Shown: positions 54,301 through 64,000 of the stretch, one piece after another
Layout: every line of letters begins with the position of its first letter
How positions within the stretch are numbered: the first letter of the stretch is position 1
Assembly (NCBI RefSeq): GCF_037975245.1
Contig: NC_092570.1
Location: forward strand, 11,139,001-11,203,000
Direction: 5' to 3'
Source: Apostichopus japonicus
Lineage: Eukaryota > Echinodermata > Holothuroidea > Aspidochirotida > Stichopodidae
DNA: 64,000 nt
Notes under the pieces: generated by a model
What the model saw: only the letters and a program-made list of their open reading frames with translations
Database searches by the model: none
Told to the model about the DNA's origin: nothing
Position numbers and translations under genes: made by a program

Positions 54301-57300
54301 CGAATGTGTGATATTGATCAATCGAATGTACGATACCGATCAATCGAATGTTAGGTACCGATCAATCGAATGTTTGATACCGATCAATCGAATGTTCGGT
54401 ACCGATAAATCGAATGTTTGATACCGATCAATCGAATGTTCGGTACCGATCGATCGAATGTGTGATATCGATCAATCGAATGTACGATACCGATCAATGG
54501 AATGTTAGGTACCGATCAATCGAATGTGCAATACCGATCAATCGATTGTTCGGTACCGATCAATCGAATGTGCGGTACCGATCAATCGAATGTTCAATAC
54601 CGATCAATCGAATGTGCAATACCGATCAATCGATTATTCGGTACCGATCAATCGAATGTTCTTACCGATCAATCTAATGTTCGATACCGATCGATCGAAT
54701 GTGTCATACCGTTATATCGAATGTGCGGTACCGATCAATCGAATGTGCGGAACCGATTAATCGAATGTTCGGTACCGATCAAACGAACGTTCGGTACCGA
54801 TCAATCGAATGTGTTCTATCATTAAATCGAATGTTCGGTACCGATCACTCTAATGTTCGATACCGATTAATCGAATGTTCGGTACCGATCAAATGAACGT
54901 TCGGTACCGATCAATCGAATGTGTACTATCGTTAAATCGAATGTTCGGTCCCGTTCAATCGAATGTGCGGATTCGATCAATCGAATTTTCGGTACCGGTC
55001 AATCGAATATGCGGTACCGATCAATCGAATGTTCAATACCGATCAATCGAATGTGCAATACCGATCAATCGATTATTCGGTACCGATCAATCGAATGTTC
55101 GGTACCGATCAATCGAATGTTCGGTACCGATCGATCGAATATGTTTTACCTATCAATCGAACGTGCGATACCGCTCAACCGAATATTCGGTACCGATCAA
55201 TCGAATGTTCCGTACCGATCAATCGAATGTGCGGTACCGATCAATCGAAGGTTCGGTTACGATCATTTGAATGTGCGGTACCGATCAATCGAAGGTGCAA
55301 TACCGATTAATCGAATATTCGGTACCGATCAATCGAATGTTCGGTACCGATCAATCGAATATTCGGTACCGATCAATCGAAGGTGCGATACCGATCAATC
55401 GAATGTTTGATACCGATCAATCGAATGTTCGGTACCGATCGACCGAATGTGTGATATTGATCAATCGAATGTACGATACCGATCAATCGAATGTTAGGTA
55501 CCGATCAATCGAATGTTTGATACCGATCAATCGAATGTTCGGTACCGATAAATCGAATGTTTGATACCGATCAATCGAATGTGCAATACCGATCAATCGA
55601 TTATTCGGTACCGATCAATCGAATGTTCGGTACCGATCAATCGAATGTTCGGTACCGATCGATCGAATATGTTTTACCTATCAATCGAACGTGCGATACC
55701 GCTCAACCGAATATTCGGTACCGATCAATCGAATGTTCCGTACCGATCAATCGAATGTGCGGTACCGATCAATCGAAGGTTCGGTACCGATCAATCGAAT
55801 GTTCTTACCGATCAATCTAATGTTCGATACCGATCGATCGAATGTGTCATACCGTTATATCGAATGTGCGGTACCGATCAATCGAATGTGCGGAACCGAT
55901 TAATCGAATGTTCGGTACCGATCAAACGAACGTTCGGTACCGATCAATCGAATGTGTTCTATCATTAAATCGAATGTGCGGTACCGATCACTCTAATGTG
56001 CGATACCGATTAATCGAATGTTCGGTACCGATCAAATGAACGTTCGGTACCGATCAATCGAATGTGTACTATCGTTAAATCGAATGTTCGGTCCCGATCA
56101 ATCGAATGTGCGGATTCGATGTATCGAATTTTCGGTACCGGTCAATCGAATATGCGGTACCGATCAATCGAATGTTCAATACCGATCAATCGAATGTGCA
56201 ATACCGATCAATCGATTATTCGGTACCGATCAATCGAATTTTCGGTACCGATCGATCGAATATGTTTTACCTATCAATCGAATGTGCGATACCGCTCAAC
56301 CGAATATTCGGTACCGATCAATCGAATGTTCCGTACCGATCAATCGAATGTGCGGTACCGATTAATCGAAGGTTCGGTTCCGATCATTTAAATGTGCGGT
56401 ACCGATCAATCGAATGTTCGGTACCGATAAATCGAATGTGCGATAACGATCAATCGAATGTTCGGTACCGATCGATCGAATGTGTGATATCGATCAATCG
56501 AATGTACGATACCGATCAATCGAATGTTAGGTACCGATCAATCGAATGTTTGATACCGATCAATCGAATGTTCGGTACCGATAAATCGAATGTGCGATAC
56601 CGATCAATCGAATGTTCGGTACCGATCGATCGAATGTGTGATATCGATCAATCGAATGTACGATACCGATCAATCGAATGTTAGGTACCGATCAATCGAA
56701 TGTGCAATACCGATCAATCGATTGTTCGGTACCGATCAATCGAATGTGCGGTACCGATCAATCGAATGTTCAATACCGATCAATCGAATGTGCAATACCG
56801 ATCAATCGATTATTCGGTACCGATCAATCGAATGTTCGGTACCGATCAATCTAATGTTCGATACCGATCGATCGAATGTGTCATACCGTTATATCGAATG
56901 TGCGGTACCGATCAATCGAATGTGCGGAACCGATTAATCGAATGTTCGGTACCGATCAAACGAACGTTCGGTACCGATCAATCGAATGTGTTCTATCATT
57001 AAATCGAATGTTCGGTACCGATCAATCGAATGTGCGATACCGATTAATCGAATGTTCGGTACCGATAAATCGAATGTGCGATACCGATCAGTCGCATGTT
57101 CGGTACCGATCAATCGAGTGTACATTACCGATCAATCGAAGGTTCGGTACCGATCAATCGAATGTGCGGTACCGATCAATCGAATGTTCAATACCGATCA
57201 ATCGAATGTGCAATACCGATCAATCGATTATTCGGTACCGAACAATCGCATGTTCGGTACCGATCAATCGAATGTTCGGTACCGATCGATCGAATGTGTG

Positions 57301-57447
57301 ATACCGATCAATCGAATGTTCGGTACCGATCAATCGAACGTGCGGTACCGATCAATCGAAGGTGCGGTACCGATCATTTGAAGGTTCGGTAACGATCAAT
57401 CTAATGTTTTATACCGATTAATCGAATGTTCGGTACCGATCAATCGA
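51357..57447 (+). repeat. Family-G super-repeat, 6,091 bp
   Basis: A longer version of the preceding super-repeat. It has the 528-bp duplication at 53,362-54,417 and an additional 1,671-bp duplication (53,204 onward repeated from 54,875). Its last part (56,018-57,447) matches 49,927-51,356 at an offset of 6,091 (277 monomers minus 3 bp). Confidence 0.87.
53204..55770 (+). repeat. 1,671-bp tandem duplication
   Basis: The segment from 53,204 recurs from 54,875 (76 monomers minus 1 bp) up to about 55,780, where it joins the GTTCTTACC monomer through CGAAGGTTCGGTACC. The same 1,671-bp spacing separates 43,242 and 44,913. Confidence 0.87.
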
Positions 57448-60400
57448 ATGTGTGATACCGTACAATCGAATGGGCGATACCGATCAATCGAATGTGCGAT
57501 ACCGATCAGTCGCATGTTCGGTACCGATCAATCGAATGTGCAATACCGATCAAACGATTATTCGGTACCGATCAATCGAATGTTCGGTACCGATCAATCG
57601 AATGTTCGGTACCGATCGATCGAATGTGTCATACCGTTATATCGAATGTACGGTACCGATCAATCGAATGTGCGGAACCGATTAATCGAATGTTCGGTAC
57701 CGATCAAACGAACGTTCGGTACCGATCAATCGAATGTGTTCTATCATTAAATCGAATGTTCGGTACCGATCACTCTAATGTTCGATACCGATTAATCGAA
57801 TGTTCGGTACCGATCAAATGAACGTTCGGTACCGATCAATCGAATGTGTACTATCGTTAAATCGAATGTTCGGTCCCGTTCAATCGAATGTGCGGATTCG
57901 ATCAATCGAATTTTCGGTACCGGTCAATCGAATATGCGGTACCGATCAATCGAATGTTCAATACCGATCAATCGAATGTGCAATACCGATCAATCGATTA
58001 TTCGGTACCGATCAATCGAATGTTCGGTATCGATCAATCGAATGTTCGGTACCGATCGATCGAATATGTTTTACCTATCAATCGAATCTGCGATACCGCT
58101 CAACCGAATATTCGGTACCGATCAATCGAATGTTCCGTACCGATCAATCGAATGTGCGGTACCGATCAATCGAAGGTTCGGTTCCGATCATTTGAATGTG
58201 CGGTACCGATCAATCGAATGTGCAATACCGATTAATCGAATATTCGGTACCGATCAATCGAATGTTCGGTACCGATCAATCGAATATTCGGTACCGATCA
58301 ATCGAATGTGCGATACCGATCAATCGAATGTTTGATACCGATCAATCGAATGTTCGGTACCGATCGACCGAATGTGTGATATTGATCAATCGAATGTACG
58401 ATACCGATCAATCGAATGTTAGGTACCGATCAATCGAATGTTTGATACCGATCAATCGAATGTTCGGTACCGATAAATCGAATGTGCGATACCGATCAAT
58501 CGAATGTTCGGTACCGATCGATCGAATGTGTGATATCGATCAATCGAATGTACGATACCGATCAATCGAATGTTAGGTACCGATCAATCGAATGTGCAAT
58601 ACCGATCAATCGATTGTTCGGTACCGATCAATCGAATGTGCGGTACCGATCAATCGAATGTTCAATACCGATCAATCGAATGTTTGATACCGATCAATCG
58701 ATTATTCGGTACCGATCAATCGAATGTTCGGTACCGATCAATCTAATGTTCGATACCGATCGATCGAATGTGTCATACCGTTATATCGAATGTGCGGTAC
58801 CGATCAATCGAATGTGCGGAACCGATTAATCGAATGTTCGGTACCGATCAAACGAACGTTCGGTACCGATCAATCGAATGTGTTCTATCATTAAATCGAA
58901 TGTGCGGTACCGATCACTCTAATGTGCGATACCGATTAATCGAATGTTCGGTACCGATCAAATGAACGTTCGGTACCGATCAATCGAATGTGTACTATCG
59001 TTAAATCGAATGTTCGGTCCCGATCAATCGAATGTGCGGATTCGATCAATCGAATTTTCGGTACCGGTCAATCGAATATGCGGTACCGATCAATCGAATG
59101 TTCAATACCGATCAATCGAATGTGCAATACCGATCAATCGATTATTCGGTACCGATCAATCGAATGTTCGGTACCGATCGATCGAATATGTTTTACCTAT
59201 CAATCGAATGTGCGATACCGCTCAACCGAATATTCGGTACCGATCAATCGAATGTTCCGTACCGATCAATCGAATTCGCGGTACCGATTAATCGAAGGTT
59301 CGGTTCCGATCATTTGAATGTGCGGTACCGATCAATCGAATGTTTGATACCGATTAATCGAATATTCGGTACCGATCAATCGAATGTTCGGTACCGATCA
59401 ATCGAATATTCGGTACCGATCAATCGAATGTGCGATACCGATCAATCGAATGTTTGATACCGATCAATCGAATGTTCGGTACCGATAAATCGAATGTGCG
59501 ATACCGATCAATCGAATGTTCGGTACCGATCGATCGAATGTGTGATATCGATCAATCGAATGTACGATACCGATCAATCGAATGTTAGGTACCGATCAAT
59601 CGAATGTGCAATACCGATCAATCGAATGTTCGGTACCGATAAATCGAATGTGCGATACCGATCAATCGAATGTTCGGTACCGATCGATCGAATGTGTGAT
59701 ATCGATCAATCGAATGTACGATACCGATCAATCGAATGTTAGGTACCGATCAATCGAATGTGCAATACCGATCAATCGATTGTTCGGTACCGATCAATCG
59801 AATGTGCGGTACCGATCAATCGAATGTTCAATACTGATCAATCGAATGTGCAATACCGATCAATCGATTATTCGGTACCGATCAATCGAATGTTCTTACC
59901 GATCAATCTAATGTTCGATACCGATCGATCGAATGTGTCATACCGTTATATCGAATGTGCGGTACCGATCAATCGAATGTGCGGAACCGATTAATCGAAT
60001 GTTCGGTACCGATCAAACGAACGTTCGGTACCGATCAATCGAATGTGTTCTATCATTAAATCGAATGTGCGGTACCGATCACTCTAATGTGCGATACCGA
60101 TTAATCGAATGTTCGGTACCGATCAAATGAACGTTCGGTACCGATCAATCGAATGTGTACTATCGTTAAATCGAATGTTCGGTCCCGATCAATCGAATGT
60201 GCGGATTCGATCAATCGAATTTTCGGTACCGGTCAATCGAATATGCGGTACCGATCAATCGAATGTTCAATACCGATCAATCGAATGTGCAATACCGATC
60301 AATCGATTATTCGGTACCGATCAATCGAATGTTCGGTACCGATCGATCGAATATGTTTTACCTATCAATCGAATGTGCGATACCGCTCAACCGAATATTC

Positions 60401-61890
60401 GGTACCGATAAATCGAATGTTCCGTACCGATCAATCGAATTTGCGGTACCGATTAATCGAAGGTTCGGTTCCGATCATTTGAATGTGCGGTACCGATCAA
60501 TCGAATGTTTGATACCGATTAATCGAATATTCGGTACCGATCAATCGAATGTTCGGTACCGATCAATCGAATATTCGGTACCGATCAATCGAATGTGCGA
60601 TACCGATCAATCGAATGTTTGATACCGATCAATCGAATGTTCGGTACCGATAAATCGAATGTGCGATACCGATCAATCGAATGTTCGGTACCGATCGATC
60701 GAATGTGTGATATCGATCAATCGAATGTGCGATACCGCTCAACCGAATATTCGGTACCGATCAATCGAATGTTCCGTACCGATCAATCGAATGTGCGGTA
60801 CCGATTAATCGAAGGTTCGGTTCCGATCATTTAAATGTGCGGTACCGATCAATCGAATGTTCGGTACCGATAAATCGAATGTGCGATAACGATCAATCGA
60901 ATGTTCGGTACCGATCGATCGAATGTGTGATATCGATCAATCGAATGTACGATACCGATCAATCGAATGTTAGGTACCGATCAATCGAATGTTTGATACC
61001 GATCAATCGAATGTTCGGTACCGATAAATCGAATGTGCGATACCGATCAATCGAATGTTCGGTACCGATCGATCGAATGTGTGATATCGATCAATCGAAT
61101 GTACGATACCGATCAATCGAATGTTAGGTACCGATCAATCGAATGTGCAATACCGATCAATCGATTGTTCGGTACCGATCAATCGAATGTGCGGTACCGA
61201 TCAATCGAATGTTCAATACCGATCAATCGAATGTGCAATACCGATCAATCGATTATTCGGTACCGATCAATCGAATGTTCGGTACCGATCAATCTAATGT
61301 TCGATACCGATCGATCGAATGTGTCATACCGTTATATCGAATGTGCGGTACCGATCAATCGAATGTGCGGAACCGATTAATCGAATGTTCGGTACCGATC
61401 AAACGAACGTTCGGTACCGATCAATCGAATGTGTTCTATCATTAAATCGAATGTGCGGTACCGATCAATCGAATGTGCGATACCGATTAATCGAATGTTC
61501 GGTACCGATAAATCGAATGTGCGATACCGATCAGTCGCATGTTCGGTACCGATCAATCGAGTGTACATTACCGATCAATCGAAGGTTCGGTACCGATCAA
61601 TCGAATGTGCGGTACCGATCAATCGAATGTTCAATACCGATCAATCGAATGTGCAATACCGATCAATCGATTATTCGGTACCGAACAATCGCATGTTCGG
61701 TACCGATCAATCGAATGTTCGGTACCGATCGATCGAATGTGTGATACCGATCAATCGAATGTTCGGTACCGATCAATCGAACGTGCGGTACCGATCAATC
61801 GAAGGTGCGGTACCGATCATTTGAAGGTTCGGTAACGATCAATCTAATGTTTTATACCGATTAATCGAATGTTCGGTACCGATCAATCGA
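57448..61890 (+). repeat. Family-G super-repeat, 4,443 bp
   Basis: Delimited by the GTGATACCGTACAATCG module at 57,448 and 61,891. It contains a 1,165-bp internal duplication. GATCAATCTAATGTTTTATACC at both ends is private to this unit and the next, showing that the two are sister copies. Confidence 0.87.
58455..60726 (+). repeat. 1,165-bp tandem duplication
   Basis: 58,455-59,561 recurs at 59,620-60,726. The offset is 53 monomers minus 1 bp: the second copy carries a 21-bp GTTCTTACC monomer at 59,891 where the first has GTTCGGTACC at about 58,726. The exchange therefore also transferred or converted this variant. Confidence 0.88.
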
Positions 61891-64000
61891 ATGTGTGATA
61901 CCGTACAATCGAATGGGCGATACCGATCAATCGAATGTGCGATACCGATCAGTCGCATGTTCGGTACCGATCAATCGAATGTGCAATACCGATCAAACGA
62001 TTATTCGGTACCGATCAATCGAATGTTCGGTACCGATCAATCGAATGTTCGGTACCGATCGATCGAATGTGTCATACCGTTATATCGAATGTACGGTACC
62101 GATCAATCGAATGTGCGGAACCGATTAATCGAATGTTCGGTACCGATCAAACGAACGTTCGGTACCGATCAATCGAATGTGTTCTATCATTAAATCGAAT
62201 GTTCGGTACCGATCACTCTAATGTTCGATACCGATTAATCGAATGTTCGGTACCGATCAAATGAACGTTCGGTACCGATCAATCGAATGTGTACTATCGT
62301 TAAATCGAATGTTCGGTCCCGTTCAATCGAATGTGCGGATTCGATCAATCGAATTTTCGGTACCGGTCAATCGAATATGCGGTACCGATCAATCGAATGT
62401 TCAATACCGATCAATCGAATGTGCAATACCGATCAATCGATTATTCGGTACCGATCAATCGAATGTTCGGTATCGATCAATCGAATGTTCGGTACCGATC
62501 GATCGAATATGTTTTACCTATCAATCGAATCTGCGATACCGCTCAACCGAATATTCGGTACCGATCAATCGAATGTTCCGTACCGATCAATCGAATGTGC
62601 GGTACCGATCAATCGAAGGTTCGGTTCCGATCATTTGAATGTGCGGTACCGATCAATCGAATGTTTGATACCGATTAATCGAATATTCGGTACCGATCAA
62701 TCGAATGTTCGGTACCGATCAATCGAATATTCGGTACCGATCAATCGAATGTGCGATACCGATCAATCGAATGTTTGATACCGATCAATCGAATGTTCGG
62801 TACCGATCGACCGAATGTGTGATATTGATCAATCGAATGTACGATACCGATCAATCGAATGTTAGGTACCGATCAATCGAATGTTTGATACCGATCAATC
62901 GAATGTTCGGTACCGATAAATCGAATGTGCGATACCGATCAATCGAATGTTCGGTACCGATCGATCGAATGTGTGATATCGATCAATCGAATGTACGATA
63001 CCGATCAATCGAATGTTAGGTACCGATCAATCGAATGTGCAATACCGATCAATCGATTGTTCGGTACCGATCAATCGAATGTGCGGTACCGATCAATCGA
63101 ATGTTCAATACCGATCAATCGAATGTGCAATACCGATCAATCGATTATTCGGTACCGATCAATCGAATGTTCTTACCGATCAATCTAATGTTCGATACCG
63201 ATCGATCGAATGTGTCATACCGTTATATCGAATGTGCGGTACCGATCAATCGAATGTGCGGAACCGATTAATCGAATGTTCGGTACCGATCAAACGAACG
63301 TTCGGTACCGATCAATCGAATGTGTTCTATCATTAAATCGAATGTGCGGTACCGATCACTCTAATGTGCGATACCGATTAATCGAATGTTCGGTACCGAT
63401 CAAATGAACGTTCGGTACCGATCAATCGAATGTGTACTATCGTTAAATCGAATGTTCGGTCCCGATCAATCGAATGTGCGGATTCGATCAATCGAATTTT
63501 CGGTACCGGTCAATCGAATATGCGGTACCGATCAATCGAATGTTCAATACCGATCAATCGAATGTGCAATACCGATCAATCGATTATTCGGTACCGATCA
63601 ATCGAATGTTCGGTACCGATCGATCGAATATGTTTTACCTATCAATCGAATGTGCGATACCGCTCAACCGAATATTCGGTACCGATAAATCGAATGTTCC
63701 GTACCGATCAATCGAATTTGCGGTACCGATTAATCGAAGGTTCGGTTCCGATCATTTGAATGTGCGGTACCGATCAATCGAATGTTTGATACCGATTAAT
63801 CGAATATTCGGTACCGATCAATCGAATGTTCGGTACCGATCAATCGAATATTCGGTACCGATCAATCGAATGTGCGATACCGATCAATCGAATGTTTGAT
63901 ACCGATCAATCGAATGTTCGGTACCGATAAATCGAATGTGCGATACCGATCAATCGAATGTTCGGTACCGATCGATCGAATGTGTGATATCGATCAATCG
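61891..64000 (+). repeat. Family-G super-repeat, incomplete at window end
   Basis: Follows 57,448 onward at an offset of 4,443 to about 63.0 kb. It then tracks the second 1,165-bp copy instead (offset 3,277): it has the GTTCTTACC monomer at 63,168 and GATAAATCGAATGTTCCG, both of which match 59.9-60.4 kb. The window ends mid-array. Confidence 0.87.

Larger units (their letters stand above)
1..64000 (+). repeat. 22-bp satellite DNA array filling the entire window
   Basis: Every stretch is a variant of one 22-bp monomer: arm ACCGATCAATC followed by arm GAATGTTCGGT. Counting GGTACC positions gives 2,909 monomers between positions 0 and 63,963, plus one complete and one partial copy. Phase (position of GGTACC modulo 22) moves from 0 to 10, fully explained by 24 monomers of 21 bp reading CGATCATCG, nine of 21 bp reading GTTCTTACC, five of 23 bp reading TACACGATC and one of 16 bp. 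The most conserved part is TACCGATCAATCGAATGT. Most variation falls in the four or five bases across the monomer junction (TTCGG, TGCGG, TGCGA, TGCAA, TTCAA, TGTGA, TTTGA). Array edges lie outside the window. Eukaryotic heterochromatin is inferred from this organisation; the species and locus cannot be told. Confidence 0.98.

Noticed and set aside
1-64000. CRISPR array
   Set aside because: There are no spacers: the 22-bp units are contiguous, the differences between units are point variants, and no cas-like gene is present.
1-64000. Plasmid iterons (22-bp direct repeats) or a GATC-rich bacterial replication origin
   Set aside because: The monomer length and GATC content recall iterons, but thousands of copies, the higher-order structure and the absence of any rep gene or other gene do not fit.
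1-64000. CENP-B box
   Set aside because: The reverse strand has TTCGATTGATCGGT, which resembles TTCG-4N-A-2N-CGGG but has one base less before CGG and lacks the final G. The forward strand does not match either. The resemblance is too weak to call.
1-64000. Telomeric or rDNA spacer repeat
   Set aside because: No TTAGGG-like or TTAGG-like runs and no rRNA or promoter-like sequence are visible; the 22-bp period and composition are unrelated.
1-64000. Synthetic or computer-generated repeat
   Set aside because: The hierarchical variants, rare shared indels and graded divergence between copies fit natural amplification. An assembly error in copy number cannot be excluded from sequence alone.

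Overview
The whole 64 kb window is one uninterrupted satellite DNA array. From first base to last it is a head-to-tail tandem repeat of a 22-bp monomer, about 2,910 copies. No credible protein gene, RNA gene, transposon, CRISPR array or unique-sequence island is visible on either strand, and neither end of the array lies in the window. A tens-of-kilobase, gene-free, short-period array with nested higher-order repeats is typical of eukaryotic constitutive heterochromatin (centromeric, pericentromeric, subtelomeric or sex-chromosome). I do not recognise the monomer and cannot name the organism. The consensus is about 45% G+C and has three CpG per 22 bp, roughly 2.6 times the number expected from its base composition. 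That fits a lineage with little cytosine methylation, or a recently homogenised array.

The monomer is two 11-bp half-units in inverted orientation: arm 1 is ACCGATCAATC and arm 2 is GAATGTTCGGT. The reverse complement of arm 2 matches arm 1 at 9 of 11 positions. The array is therefore a run of imperfect palindromes with dyad axes at GGTACC and at TCGA, 11 bp apart. Polarity is nevertheless constant: I found no inverted monomer. Repeat phase can be followed across the window. All drift is explained by 24 copies of one 1-bp deletion, 9 copies of another, 5 copies of a 1-bp insertion and one 6-bp deletion. These sum to -34, which predicts the observed final phase exactly (10 modulo 22).

Higher-order layout: (i) 1-2,668, a family-A block with a 747-bp tandem duplication. 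(ii) 2,669-10,930, family C, with 1,826-bp and 858-bp higher-order units. (iii) 10,931-12,383, a mosaic. (iv) 12,384-19,883, family A as alternating 747/922-bp units, with a 2,372-bp tandem duplication; its last 1.25 kb repeats 1,420-2,668. (v) 19,884-25,198, mosaic of A-type and F-type segments. (vi) about 22-38 kb, family F, marked by new variant monomers and long-range duplications (offsets 3,013, 4,378, 9,985). (vii) 38-64 kb, family G, super-repeats of about 4.4-6.1 kb with local duplications of 220, 440, 506, 528, 1,165, 1,671 and 1,715 bp. Nearly all offsets are whole multiples of 22 once the listed 1-bp indels are counted, as in-register unequal exchange or replication-slippage amplification would produce.

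The consensus has no stop codon in any forward frame because 22 is not divisible by 3 and the three frames are one and the same 66-bp cycle. This generates hundreds of overlapping spurious open frames of up to about 350 codons. They are by-products of the repeat and none is annotated as a gene.
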